The notes below the pieces were generated by a model. The model did no database searches. It saw only the letters and a program-made list of their open reading frames with translations, and was not told the origin of the DNA. This document shows, in pieces, positions 9,073 to 17,233 of a stretch of DNA of 35,590 bases (its first letter is position 1; each line of letters begins with the position of its first letter). The translations under genes were made by a program, and so were the position numbers. This stretch comes from Streptomyces tailanensis (GTDB lineage: Bacteria > Actinomycetota > Actinomycetes > Streptomycetales > Streptomycetaceae): positions 74,881 to 110,470 of the forward strand of contig NZ_VTHJ01000003.1 in NCBI RefSeq assembly GCF_008386495.1. The letters are read 5' to 3'.

Positions 9073-9696
9073 CTACGGCCGCCACAGTGGATGCTCCCGT
9101 TCCACCCACTCTCGGCTCACTGATCCCGTTCGCAGGCCCCGTCTGGCCTCCGGGTCGCCCAGCGCCATGCCGATGTGACCCGCCAGGACTATGCCGATCG
9201 TCAGCGCGAGCCAGTCGTGGACGAATGTCGCGCTGGTGCGCCACATCAGGGGGGTGAGGTGGGTGAACCACATCATCAGGCCCGTGGCGAGCATGACGAG
9301 GGTGGCGCCGGCGATCCAGGCGGCGTAGAGCTTCTGGCCGGCGTTGAACTTGGCGGCGGGGCGGGGGCCGGGAGCGCGGCGGCGGGCGGCGCGGAGCCAG
9401 AGGCGGTCGTGGGGGCCCCAGCGGTTCAGGCGGCCGACGTCGGCGCGGAACGCGCGGGAGGCCAGGCCCGCGAGGACCGGGAGCGGAAGGAGCAGGCCCG
9501 TCCACTTGTGGAGCGTCACCACCAGGGCCCGGCGGCCGACGAGTTCGGCGAGGGCGGGGACGTAGAGGCAGGCCGCCGTCACCACGCAGATGCCCATCAG
9601 AGCGGCCGTCGTGCGGTGGATCCACCGTTCGGCGGCGGTGAAACGCCGGACACCGGTGTCCACCTGAACAGGGGCCGCTTCAAGTCGTTGGTTCAT
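9073..9696 (-). CDS. Cytochrome b561/b6-type membrane protein, electron partner of the molybdoenzyme
   Basis: A 207-residue protein with four predicted membrane helices and conserved histidines suited to binding two b-type hemes: ERWIHR near residue 26, TLHKWTG near 63, FVHDW near 158 and AGHIG near 172. It resembles the cytochrome b subunits of formate dehydrogenases and the heme partner of periplasmic methionine sulfoxide reductases. It overlaps the upstream molybdoenzyme gene by 17 bp, so the two are translationally coupled and probably form one exported redox enzyme fed by membrane electrons. ATG 9696 is the natural start. Confidence 0.85.
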   Translation of the reverse strand: MNQRLEAAPVQVDTGVRRFTAAERWIHRTTAALMGICVVTAACLYVPALAELVGRRALVVTLHKWTGLLLPLPVLAGLASRAFRADVGRLNRWGPHDRLWLRAARRRAPGPRPAAKFNAGQKLYAAWIAGATLVMLATGLMMWFTHLTPLMWRTSATFVHDWLALTIGIVLAGHIGMALGDPEARRGLRTGSVSREWVEREHPLWRP

Positions 9697-10453
9697 CGTC
9701 CCGCCCGTTCGATCGGCCGACCCACGCGTCGATGTCGTAGCCCCGCTTCTCCCAGTAACCCGGCTCGACCTTCTCCGTGACCTCGATGCCGGAGAGCCAT
9801 TTGGCCGACTTGTAGAAGTACATGGGGGCGACGTAGAGGCGTACCGGGCCGCCGTGGTTGTGGCTGATGTCCTTGTCCTGCATGCGCAGGGCGACCAGGA
9901 CGTCCGCGCGGCGCGCCTGTTCGAGCGTGAGGCTCTCGCTGTACGCCCCGTCGAAGCAGGTGAAGCGGACCGCGCCGGCCGAGGAGCGCACCCCGGCCGC
10001 GTCCAGCAGTTCGGAGAGCCGTACGCCCTCGAACGGGGTGTCCGGCACCCGCCAGCCCGTGACGCACTGGACGTCCTTCACCATCCGGGTCTGGGGCAGG
10101 GCCCGCAGATCGGCGAGGGTGTACGACGTCGGCTTGTCGACCAGGCCGTCGACGGTGAGACGGTAGTTCTTCGCAGTCTTGCGGGGCACGGACGAGACCA
10201 CTGAGTAGTAGCGGAAGCCGCCGCCGTTCGGGAGCAGACCGGTCAGGCCCGTGGGGTCCTTCTGGCCCACCTCGCCGAGGAACGACTCCATGCCGCGCTG
10301 GAGAACGGGCGCGGCTACCACGCCCAGGGCGCCGAGGCCGAGGGTGCCTAGGAGGACGCGGCGGCCGATGGGCGCGCCGCGCTCCGGCTCCCTGGCTTCG
10401 TCTTCGGGGTGCTCCGCCGGTGCTTCCCGCGCTTCGGGATGTTCAGGGTTCAC
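9680..10453 (-). CDS. Tat-exported molybdopterin oxidoreductase, sulfite oxidase fold
   Basis: A 257-residue protein with an N-terminal twin-arginine signal (IGRRVLLGTLGLGALGVVAAP, about 29-49) and a single SUOX-fold molybdopterin domain. The likely molybdenum-ligating cysteine is in VQCVTGW, and the pterin-contacting motif HNHGGPVRLYVAP is intact. It resembles the catalytic part of MsrP/YedY, which repairs oxidised methionine outside the cytoplasm; other substrates are possible. There is no C-terminal dimerisation domain of true sulfite oxidases. The GTG start at 10453 has no strong ribosome site, but no better one lies nearby before the Tat signal. It is coupled to the cytochrome b gene downstream. 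Confidence 0.85.
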   Translation of the reverse strand: MNPEHPEAREAPAEHPEDEAREPERGAPIGRRVLLGTLGLGALGVVAAPVLQRGMESFLGEVGQKDPTGLTGLLPNGGGFRYYSVVSSVPRKTAKNYRLTVDGLVDKPTSYTLADLRALPQTRMVKDVQCVTGWRVPDTPFEGVRLSELLDAAGVRSSAGAVRFTCFDGAYSESLTLEQARRADVLVALRMQDKDISHNHGGPVRLYVAPMYFYKSAKWLSGIEVTEKVEPGYWEKRGYDIDAWVGRSNGRDDEPTT

Positions 10454-10495
10454 CCATTGATTCGAACATCCGCCGCCCCGGTCGGGCCAGCGGAG

Positions 10496-10552
10496 GCGGA
10501 AGTTCGTCAGAATTCCGTCACTTCCGCATGCCGTTACTTCCGCTGCTTCCGC
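10496..10552. promoter_or_regulatory. Cluster of ACTTCCGC repeats upstream of the molybdoenzyme
   Basis: GCGGAAGT (10496-10503) is inverted relative to ACTTCCGC (10520-10527). A second ACTTCCGC (10536-10543) and a near copy GCTTCCGC (10545-10552) follow. All lie in the 106-bp gap ahead of the minus-strand molybdoenzyme gene, where an operator would be expected. The inverted pair could also form a hairpin ending the FAD dehydrogenase transcript. Confidence 0.4.
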
Positions 10553-10559
10553 GTGGGGA

Positions 10560-12215
10560 TCACCCCGTCGCCTTCGCCGCCGCCCGGCCCGCCGTACGGC
10601 CCGAGAACAGGCAGCCGCCGAGGAACGTGCCCTCCAGGGAGCGGTACCCGTGGACGCCGCCGCCGCCGAAGCCGGCCGCCTCGCCCGCCGCGTACACGCC
10701 CTCCAGCGGGTCGCCGCCCTCGGTGAGGACGCGGGAGGAGAGGTCGGTCTCCAGGCCGCCGAGGGTCTTGCGGGTGAGGATGTTGAGGCGGACGGCGATG
10801 AGGGGGCCGGCCTTGGGGTCGAGGATGCGGTGCGGGGTGGCGGTGCGGATCAGCTTGTCGCCGAGGTAGTTGCGGGCGCCCCGGATCGCCATGACCTGGA
10901 GGTCCTTGGTGAAGGGGTTGGCGACCTCGCGGTCCCGGGAGACGATCTCGCGGCGCAACTCGGCCTCGTCGATCAGCGGTTCCTTGGTGAGCGCGTTCAT
11001 GCCGCGGACGAGAGAGCCGAGGTCCTTCTCGACCACGAAGTCGACGCCGTGGTCCATGAAGGCCTTCACCGGCCCGGGGACGTCCGCGCGGGCCCGGATG
11101 AAGACGTCCTTGATGGACTTGCCGGTCAGGTCGGGGTTCTGCTCGGAGCCGGAGAGGGCGAACTCCTTGCCGATGATCTTCTGGTCGAGCACGAACCACG
11201 TGTAGTCGTACCCGGTCTTCATGATGTGCTCGAGCGTGCCGAGGGTGTCGAAGCCGGGGAACAGCGGGACCGGCAGTCGCTTGCCGCGTGCGTCGAGCCA
11301 CAGGGACGACGGTCCGGGCAGGACGCGGATGCCGTGGTTCTCCCAGATGGGGTTCCAGTTCTGGATGCCCTCGGTGTAGTGCCACATGCGGTCGCGGTTG
11401 ATGAGGTGGGCGCCGGCCTCCTCTGCGATGGCGAGCATCTTGCCGTCGACGTGGGCGGGGACGCCGGAGATCATCTTCTCCGGGGGGTTGCCGAGGCGCT
11501 CGGGCCAGTTGGCGCGGACGAGGTCGTGGTTGCCGCCGATGCCGCCGGAGGTGACGATCACGGCCTGGGCCTTGAACTCGAAGGCGCCGGTGACGCCCCG
11601 GCTGCTGGCCTGGCCGCGCTCGATCGTCGAGGGTTCCAGGATCTCGCCGGTGACGGTGTCGACGGCGCCCGCGCTGCGCGAGAGCCCGGTCACCCGGTGC
11701 CGGAACCTCAGCTGGACCAGCCCCCGGGCCACGCCCTCCCGTACCCGCCGCTCGAAGGGCGCGACGAGCCCCGGGCCGGTGCCCCAGGTGATGTGGAAGC
11801 GGGGGACGGAGTTGCCGTGCCCGCCTGCGTCGTAGCCGCCGCGCTCGGCCCAGCCGACCACCGGGAAGAACCGGACGCCCTGCTTGTACAGCCAGGCGCG
11901 CTTCTCACCGGCCGCGAAGTCGACGTATGCCTCGGCCCACTTGCGCGGCCAGTGGTCCTCCTCGCGGTCGAAGGCGGCCGTGCCCATCCAGTCCTGGAGG
12001 GCGAGGGCGTGGCTGTCCTTGATGCGCAGGCGGCGCTGCTCGGGCGAGTCGACGAAGAAGAGACCGCCGAAGGACCAGTGCGCCTGGCCGCCGATCGACT
12101 GCTCCGGCTCCTGGTCGAGGAGGATCACCTTGCGACCCTTGTCGACGAGCTCCGCGGTCGCCGCGAGCCCGGCGAGGCCCGCCCCGATCACGATCACATC
12201 TGCGTCGTACGACAT
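10560..12215 (-). CDS. FAD-binding dehydrogenase of the fumarate reductase / ketosteroid dehydrogenase superfamily
   Basis: A 551-residue flavoprotein. The N-terminal Rossmann motif is VIVIGAGLAGLAATAEL (about 7-23) with an acidic strand end at ILLDQE. The C-terminus has the second FAD motif GVYAAGEAAGFGGGGVHGYR and GTFLGGCLFSGR. The middle holds the capping domain of fumarate reductase and 3-ketosteroid delta-1-dehydrogenase relatives. There is no signal peptide, so it should be cytoplasmic. Similar proteins are annotated only as FAD-binding dehydrogenase; the substrate is unknown. It lies upstream of the molybdoenzyme on the same strand but 106 bp away, with repeats between, so cotranscription is uncertain. 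Confidence 0.85.
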   Translation of the reverse strand: MSYDADVIVIGAGLAGLAATAELVDKGRKVILLDQEPEQSIGGQAHWSFGGLFFVDSPEQRRLRIKDSHALALQDWMGTAAFDREEDHWPRKWAEAYVDFAAGEKRAWLYKQGVRFFPVVGWAERGGYDAGGHGNSVPRFHITWGTGPGLVAPFERRVREGVARGLVQLRFRHRVTGLSRSAGAVDTVTGEILEPSTIERGQASSRGVTGAFEFKAQAVIVTSGGIGGNHDLVRANWPERLGNPPEKMISGVPAHVDGKMLAIAEEAGAHLINRDRMWHYTEGIQNWNPIWENHGIRVLPGPSSLWLDARGKRLPVPLFPGFDTLGTLEHIMKTGYDYTWFVLDQKIIGKEFALSGSEQNPDLTGKSIKDVFIRARADVPGPVKAFMDHGVDFVVEKDLGSLVRGMNALTKEPLIDEAELRREIVSRDREVANPFTKDLQVMAIRGARNYLGDKLIRTATPHRILDPKAGPLIAVRLNILTRKTLGGLETDLSSRVLTEGGDPLEGVYAAGEAAGFGGGGVHGYRSLEGTFLGGCLFSGRTAGRAAAKATG

Positions 12216-12461
12216 GGAGGACGTCCTCTCGGGAACGGGTCAGGCAAGCGGGGCGGGCCATGGCAGACAAGGGCGCCTGCCCAGCGCTTTGTTACTGGCC
12301 GGTCAGCAGCTTTGTGGCATCAGATCCTTCGGTACGGAAGTGACCTAGTCAACCGCTCCGATGTGTCTGCTCTTACGGACAGGTTCCGGCCGGGTCGTTA
12401 GAGTCCCCTGGACAGACACCTTGCCCCTTATGCCCCCTATTGATCGCCCGAGGTACCCAGC
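12216..12461. promoter_or_regulatory. Divergent promoter region, FAD dehydrogenase and DMT gene
   Basis: This gap holds a near-palindrome CTGGCCGGTCAG (12295-12306) and two direct copies of GCTTTGT (12286-12292 and 12309-12315) that flank it. TTAGAG near 12400 could be a -10 box toward the DMT gene. No factor can be named. Confidence 0.3.
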
Positions 12462-13243
12462 GTGTCGGTTCTCGTCCTGATCCGGGTGCCGCGCTGGCTC
12501 GGCGGGATCGGGCTGATGGTGTGCGGCATGGCGCTGGGGGCGATCGCGCTCGGCCAGGGCGAGATCAGCCTCGTGGAGCCGCTGCTGGCCACCAACCTCG
12601 TCTTCGCGCTCGCCCTCTCCCGTCGGCAGGCCCGGCAGCCGCTGGGCCGGCAGGGCTGGGCGGGGCTCGTCCTGCTCGCGGGCGGGGTGACGGCGTTCAT
12701 CGTGGCCGGGCAGCCGGAGGGCGGGGACATGGCCTCCGCCCCGTTCCGGCAGTGGCTGATCATCGGCGTCATGGTGGGCCTCGCGCTGCTCCTCACGGCG
12801 TACGCGAAACGGTCCCGGCTCGGTGCCGGGCCGGTGCTGCCGGCGGTCGCGGCTGGGCTGCTGTACGGCGTCCAGGACGCGCTCACCAGGGTCAGCGGGC
12901 AGCTGTTCGCCGAGGACGGCTGGGGCGGGCTGTTCACCGTGTGGCAGCCGTACGGGGTGCTGCTGCTCGGGGTGACCGGGCTGCTGCTCGTGCAGAGCGC
13001 CTTCGAGACGGCGCCGCTGCGGATGTCACTGCCCGGGCTCACCGCGGCGCAGCCGCTGGCGGGGATCGTGTGCGGGTTGGGTTCCTCGGGGATCGGCTGC
13101 GTGCGGACGCGGGGGCGCTCGCCTGGGAGGCGAGCGCCCCTGCGGGGATCGTCGTCGGGGTTGTGCTGCTCGGGATGCATCCGGCTATGCCGTGCGGGGC
13201 CGTCTCCCGGCCGACTCGGGACGGCGAACTGCGGCCGCGCTGA
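12462..13243 (+). pseudogene. DMT-family membrane transporter, frameshifted near 13080
   Basis: The frame starting at 12462 encodes a run of hydrophobic helices typical of DMT/EamA-like transporters (LVEPLLATNLVFALALS, then AAQPLAGIVCGLG). At about 13079-13082 the sense jumps frame. The original frame turns to arginine-rich nonsense, while the other continues with GFLGDRLRADAGALAWE and a last helix GIVVGVVLLGMHPAMP, ending at 13243. The sequence reads TTGGGTTCC where TTGGGGTTCC would restore a single protein of about 260 residues, so one G is missing. This is either a true inactivating mutation or a sequence error; a strong hairpin 30 bp downstream makes an error plausible. The substrate is unknown. 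Confidence 0.8.
13112..13140. repeat. Perfect 12-bp hairpin inside the DMT gene
   Basis: GGGGCGCTCGCC (13112-13123) pairs perfectly with GGCGAGCGCCCC (13129-13140) around a 5-base loop. It sits in the coding sequence for the last helix region, just past the frameshift. It could act as a terminator or simply cause sequencing compression. Confidence 0.7.
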
Positions 13244-13275
13244 GTTCCTGGCCCGGCCCTGCTTGGATTGGGGGC

Positions 13276-13779
13276 ATGAGCGCCGCCGACGAGATCCTCG
13301 ACATCGTGGACGAGAACGACCAGGTCATCGGGCAGGCACCGCGTGGGGAGGTGTATGCCCGCGGGATGCGGCATCGGGCCGTGTTCGTGCTGGTCCGGGA
13401 TGGGGAGGGGCGGATCTTCGTCCATCGGCGGACGGCCACGAAGCTGGTGTTTCCGTCGCTGTACGACATGTTCGTGGGTGGGGTGGTGGGGGCGGGCGAG
13501 AGCTACGACGGTGCGGCGCTTCGTGAGGCGGAGGAGGAGTTGGGGGTTTCCGGGCTGCCTCGGCCTGTTCCGCTGTTCAAGTTTCTGTACGACGACGGGG
13601 GTGGGCGGTCGTGGTGGTCGGCCGTGTATGAGGTGCGGTGCGAGGTGGCGGTGGATCCGCAGGTGGAGGAGGTCGCCTGGTACGGGTTTCTGTCCGAGGA
13701 GGAGGTGGAGGGGCGGTTGGGTGAGTGGGAGTGGGTGCCGGATGGGGTGGCTGCTTGGGAGCGGCTGCGGGCTCGGTGA
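13276..13779 (+). CDS. Nudix hydrolase
   Basis: A 167-residue protein that should hydrolyse a nucleoside diphosphate linked to another group. The full Nudix box (G-x5-E-x7-RE-x2-EE-x-GV) runs through GGVVGAGESYDGAALREAEE and then ELGV, about residues 64-87. The N-terminus ILDIVDENDQVIGQAPRGEVYARGMRHRA resembles the YfcD/IDI-like Nudix branch, whose members often prefer CoA- or isoprenoid-like diphosphates; that preference is only inference. ATG 13276 fits the family start and follows a purine-rich GGATTGGGGGC. The gene ends 24 bp before the first DUF202 gene, so they may be cotranscribed. Confidence 0.92.
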   Translation: MSAADEILDIVDENDQVIGQAPRGEVYARGMRHRAVFVLVRDGEGRIFVHRRTATKLVFPSLYDMFVGGVVGAGESYDGAALREAEEELGVSGLPRPVPLFKFLYDDGGGRSWWSAVYEVRCEVAVDPQVEEVAWYGFLSEEEVEGRLGEWEWVPDGVAAWERLRAR

Positions 13780-13802
13780 CCGGCGAAGGTAATGTCCTGG
13801 GG

Positions 13803-14195
13803 GTGAGGGAATTTGCGCGGAACGTCCGGCTCTGGTTTGTGCCGGGGGAGATTCGGGAGGAGGGCGGGACGCCTGACTATCGGTTCTCGTTGGCGAATGA
13901 GCGGACTTTCCTGGCCTGGCTGCGCACCTCGCTCGCCCTCGTCGGCGGAGGCTTCGCGGTGGACCAGTTCCTGCCGGACCTGCGGTGGGGCTGGCGCGTG
14001 GGGCTGGCCCTCGCCCTGCTGGCCGCCGGGGTGCTGTGCGCGTTCCGCGCGGTGAACCACTGGGTGCGCTGCGAGCGGGCGATGCGGCGCGGCGAGGATC
14101 TGCCGGTGTCGCGCTTCCCGGCGCTGCTGGGCGTCGTGGTCGCCGTCGTGGCCATCGCCATGGTGGTGGTCGTGCTGCTCGGGTGGGAAGGATGA
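13803..14195 (+). CDS. DUF202 (YidH-like) inner membrane protein
   Basis: A 130-residue protein with a short cytoplasmic N-terminus, the DUF202 motif LANERTFLAWLRTSLALVGGG and three predicted helices. The family occurs across bacteria without a known reaction. I favour GTG 13803, which gives the usual family length; GTG 13776 overlapping the Nudix stop is also possible. It overlaps the next DUF202 gene by ATGA, so the two are translationally coupled and may form a heteromer. Confidence 0.85.
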   Translation: MREFARNVRLWFVPGEIREEGGTPDYRFSLANERTFLAWLRTSLALVGGGFAVDQFLPDLRWGWRVGLALALLAAGVLCAFRAVNHWVRCERAMRRGEDLPVSRFPALLGVVVAVVAIAMVVVVLLGWEG

Positions 14196-14515
14196 CTCCT
14201 CGGCGCCCGGACGTCGAGCGCGACCCCGGTCTGCAGCCCGAGCGCACCCGGCTCGCGTGGCGGCGTACGACGCTGACGGGCGCCGTGGTCGCCGTACTCG
14301 CCGGGAAATCGGCACTGCACGGCGGGCCGTCCGCGGCCGGGCTCGCGGCCGCCGGCCTGTGCGCGGCGCTGTGGCTGGGTCTCCTGGGCCTCGCCCACCG
14401 GCGTATCGGCACCCTCGCGGCGGCCCGCCCGGCCGTCCTCTCGCCCCGGGCCGCCGCCGCGGCCGTCCTGTGCACGGTCGCCCTCGCGGTGTGCGGCGCG
14501 GTGCTGGTGTTCTGA
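14192..14515 (+). CDS. Second DUF202 membrane protein
   Basis: A 107-residue protein with the DUF202 signature in diverged form (LQPERTRLAWRRTTLTGAVV) and three hydrophobic segments. Its ATG overlaps the TGA of the previous gene. The pairing of one longer DUF202 protein and one short form is common in actinobacteria. Function unknown; probably a membrane subunit acting with its neighbour. Confidence 0.85.
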   Translation: MTPRRPDVERDPGLQPERTRLAWRRTTLTGAVVAVLAGKSALHGGPSAAGLAAAGLCAALWLGLLGLAHRRIGTLAAARPAVLSPRAAAAAVLCTVALAVCGAVLVF

Positions 14516-14687
14516 ACCGGAAGGCGGAAGACCGGAACGCCTGGCCGAAAACGTCTGACCGAAATCTGGGGCGCCCTTGGAACGCGCATGGGGTTTCGAA
14601 AAGGAAAAAGTTGCGCTTCTGTGACTAGCCTTGGGTGCGTTGCGCGCACTACCGAAGTGTTACCCCGTACCACCGAAGGTGAGCACC

Positions 14688-14984
14688 ATGACCACACTTC
14701 ATCAGGAACACCCCGTTCACGACCACACCCACGGCCCGGCCTGCGGACACACCGCCGTACCGCACGGCGACCACACCGACTACGCGCACGACGGGCATCT
14801 GCATCGCGAGCACTCCGGGCACTGGGACGAGTGCGAGCCGAGCGGGCACGCCGCGCACGAGGGGCACGCGCACGAGCACGGCTCGGGGTGCGGCCACGAG
14901 GCGGTCACGCACGGGGACCACGTGGACTATGTGCACGACGGGCACCGGCACGCCGCACACGACGGCCATTGGGACGACCACTGA
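14688..14984 (+). CDS. Small histidine-rich metal-binding protein with a duplicated unit
   Basis: A 98-residue protein with 27 histidines and three cysteines plus many aspartates. It contains two copies of a 32-residue unit (18-49 and 67-98) sharing 21 identical positions around the pattern CGH-x-AV-x-HGDH-x-DY-x-HDGH. There is no signal peptide or membrane helix, so it is a likely cytoplasmic sink or chaperone for zinc, nickel or a similar metal. ATG 14688 is preceded by AAGGTGAG. A 170-bp gap with a relatively AT-rich stretch (14595-14625) separates it from the DUF202 genes, so it probably has its own promoter. I could not recognise a Zur box. The metal is not known. Confidence 0.8.
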   Translation: MTTLHQEHPVHDHTHGPACGHTAVPHGDHTDYAHDGHLHREHSGHWDECEPSGHAAHEGHAHEHGSGCGHEAVTHGDHVDYVHDGHRHAAHDGHWDDH

Positions 14985-15112
14985 CAGCAGACGCCGGGCA
15001 GTAGCACAACCACCCACGTCGTTTCCGTACACCCCGGATTCCTTCCGATCGTCGCCTACTGACAGGCTCTGACCAGCAGTTGGCGACGATCCGGGGGGTG
15101 AAGGGGGTCACT

Positions 15113-16021
15113 ATGACCGCGGGAAAGCCGTACACCGTCGAGCTGGCGAGCGATGTGTACGCGTATGTGCAGCCGGACGGCGGATGGTGTCTGAACAACG
15201 CCGGATGGGTGAGCGACGGTGTGAGCACTTTGCTCGTGGACACCGCGGCGACCGAGCGGCGCGCGCGTGCGCTGTACCGGGCCCTTGAGGACACGACGGT
15301 TCCGGCGCCGATGCTGCTGGTCAACACCCACCACCACGGGGATCACACGTACGGCAACAAGTACTTCATGCCGGCCACGATCGTCTCCCACGCCGCATGC
15401 CGCCGCGAGGCCCTGGCCAGTGGGCAGCATCTGCATCTGCTGTGGCCGCAGACCGACTTCGGGGACGTCCCCATCATGGGCGCGGACATGACGTTCACGG
15501 ACCGTACGACCCTGCACGTCAACGACATCGACGTCGAGGTGATCCACCCGGGCATCTCGCACACCGTGGGCGACTCCTTCGTCTGGGTGCCGCACCGCCG
15601 GATCGTGTTCACCGGAGACCTCGTCTTCGAGGGTGGGACGCCGTTCTTCCTGATGGGTTCGCTGAGCGGTTCGCTACGGGCCCTGCAAATGCTGCGGGAG
15701 CTGGGCGCCGAGACCGTCGTACCGGGGCACGGGCCGGTCACCGATCCCTCGGCGTTCGACCGGGCCGAACGGTACATACGGTTCGTGGCCGACGCCGCCG
15801 AGAAGTCGCACGCGGCCGGGCTGACCCCGTTGGAGGCGGCCCGGCAGACCGACCTCGGGGAGTTCGCCGAACTGCGCGAGAGCGAGCGGCTGGTGGCGAA
15901 CCTGCGCCGGGCGTACGCCGAGCTGGACGGGGAACCGGAAGGTGAGGGCGTCGACCCGTTCGCCGGGTTCATGGACATGGCGGCCATCAACGGCGGGGAG
16001 ATGATGACCTGCCACGCGTGA
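15113..16021 (+). CDS. Metallo-beta-lactamase-fold hydrolase
   Basis: A 302-residue MBL-fold protein. The metal motif is THHHGDH (His73, His75, Asp77, His78), followed by HPGISHTVGD, the bridging aspartate in FTGDLVF and the late histidine in VPGHGPV. A helical C-terminal extension (about 220-302) follows the core. ATG 15113 is preceded by a very purine-rich GGTGAAGGGGG. The motifs fit a broad quinoprotein-relay or SoxH-like branch rather than true beta-lactamases. The substrate is unknown. No operon partner is evident; the histidine-rich gene upstream is 128 bp away. Confidence 0.88.
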   Translation: MTAGKPYTVELASDVYAYVQPDGGWCLNNAGWVSDGVSTLLVDTAATERRARALYRALEDTTVPAPMLLVNTHHHGDHTYGNKYFMPATIVSHAACRREALASGQHLHLLWPQTDFGDVPIMGADMTFTDRTTLHVNDIDVEVIHPGISHTVGDSFVWVPHRRIVFTGDLVFEGGTPFFLMGSLSGSLRALQMLRELGAETVVPGHGPVTDPSAFDRAERYIRFVADAAEKSHAAGLTPLEAARQTDLGEFAELRESERLVANLRRAYAELDGEPEGEGVDPFAGFMDMAAINGGEMMTCHA

Positions 16022-16048
16022 CGCCCCGAGCGATCCGTGGTGGCATCG

Positions 16049-16073
16049 GGGTCCGGCCCGCACGGCCGGATCC
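16049..16073. terminator. Hairpin terminator after the MBL hydrolase
   Basis: TCCGGCC (16052-16058) pairs with GGCCGGA (16064-16070) around a 5-base loop, with further pairs outside through a G-T wobble. Confidence 0.6.
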
Positions 16074-16114
16074 CCTCGCGACACCGATCATTTTCAAGCC
16101 GCACACTGGACGGC

Positions 16115-16132
16115 ATACCGACCGGTCGGCAT
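16115..16132. promoter_or_regulatory. TetR-type operator ahead of the phosphotransferase operon
   Basis: The perfect 12-bp palindrome CCGACCGGTCGG (16118-16129) is extended by matching AT/AT ends with one mismatched pair. It lies about 40 bp before the start codon. A close relative stands upstream of the SDR gene at 20247-20260. The TetR gene at 18680-19282 between them is the obvious candidate binder. Confidence 0.65.
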
Positions 16133-16171
16133 CATGAGTCCGGTCCCACTCTCCCGCACGTAGGAGCGATG

Positions 16172-17227
16172 ATGCGCCCAGACCATCCGCCCGGTCTCGA
16201 TCCCGACCGGCTCCGTGCCCTGCTCGACGCCGAGCGGCCCGGGCTGGTGGCCGGTCCGCTCACCGGCCGGCTGATCGAGGGCGGACGGTCGAACCTGACG
16301 TACGAGGTAACGGACGGCGTCGCCAAGTGGGTCGTACGGCGGCCGCCGCTGGGCCATGTGCTGGCGACCGCGCACGACATGAAGCGCGAGCACCGGGTGA
16401 TCAGCGCGCTGCACCCCACGAACGTACCGGTGCCGCGTCCCGTGCTGCTGTGCGAGAACCCCGAGAACGAGGCCGTGCTGGGCGCGCCCTTCTACGTCAT
16501 GGACTTCGTGGAGGGCACCCCGTACCGCACCGCCGAGCAGCTCGCCCCGCTCGGCCCGGAGCGCACCCGGGCCGCCGTGCTGGGCCTGGTCGACACGCTC
16601 GTCGAGCTGCACGCGGTGGACCCGGCCGAGGTGGGCCTCGCCGACTTCGGGCGCCCGGAGGGGTTCCTCGACCGGCAGCTGCGGCGCTGGGGCAAGCAGT
16701 TGGACGCGTCCCGCAACCGCGAGCTGGCCGGGATCGACGAGCTGCACGCGGCCCTCGGGCGCCAACTGCCGCACTCCCCCGCCCCGGCCGTGGTGCACGG
16801 CGACTACCGGCTCGACAACGTGCTGCTGGGTGACGACGACCGGATCAGGGCCATCCTCGACTGGGAGATGTCCACGCTCGGCGATCCGCTCACCGACCTG
16901 GGCCTGCTGGTGATGTACAGCGTGCCGCTCGCCATGCCCGACTCCCCCGTCTCCACGACCGCGGCGGCCGCCGGGCACCCGGATCCGGGCGAGATCGTCG
17001 AGCGGTATGCGGCGCGCTCGGGCCGCGATGTGTCCGCCGTCGCGTGGTACACGGCGTTCGCGTGGTTCAAGCTCGCCGTGATCCTGGAGGGCATCCACTA
17101 CCGGTACACGCTCGGCCAGACGGTCGGCCGCGGCTTCGACCGCATCGGCGACCTGGTCCCCGTCTTCATCGAACACGGCCTGACGACTCTTCGTACCGGC
17201 TCCGGCTCCGGCTCCCAGGAGGGCTGA
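16172..17227 (+). CDS. Phosphotransferase of the ACAD10/11 kinase-domain type
   Basis: A 351-residue APH-fold kinase-like protein. The catalytic loop VVHGDYRLDNVLL (HGDxxxxN) and the metal motif ILDWEMSTLGDPLTDL are intact, with an N-terminal lobe featuring the ligand strand YEVTDGVAKWVVRRPP. This is the same family as the N-terminal domain of human ACAD10/ACAD11, and related to LvaA of the Pseudomonas levulinate pathway, which phosphorylates 4-hydroxyacyl-CoA. ATG 16172 gives better spacing to GGAG (16163-16166) than ATG 16169. The gene is followed after 6 bp by an ACAD10/11-like acyl-CoA dehydrogenase. A hydroxyacyl substrate is inferred from family and context. Confidence 0.88.
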   Translation: MRPDHPPGLDPDRLRALLDAERPGLVAGPLTGRLIEGGRSNLTYEVTDGVAKWVVRRPPLGHVLATAHDMKREHRVISALHPTNVPVPRPVLLCENPENEAVLGAPFYVMDFVEGTPYRTAEQLAPLGPERTRAAVLGLVDTLVELHAVDPAEVGLADFGRPEGFLDRQLRRWGKQLDASRNRELAGIDELHAALGRQLPHSPAPAVVHGDYRLDNVLLGDDDRIRAILDWEMSTLGDPLTDLGLLVMYSVPLAMPDSPVSTTAAAAGHPDPGEIVERYAARSGRDVSAVAWYTAFAWFKLAVILEGIHYRYTLGQTVGRGFDRIGDLVPVFIEHGLTTLRTGSGSGSQEG

Positions 17228-17233
17228 TCCACC

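Noticed and set aside
13244..13526. Extension of the DMT gene past 13243 in its first frame
   Set aside because: The sequence is arginine-rich nonsense overlapping the Nudix gene; it results from the frameshift.
15113..16021. MBL-fold gene as an antibiotic-resistance beta-lactamase
   Set aside because: There is no export signal, and the C-terminal extension and motifs fit general MBL hydrolases.
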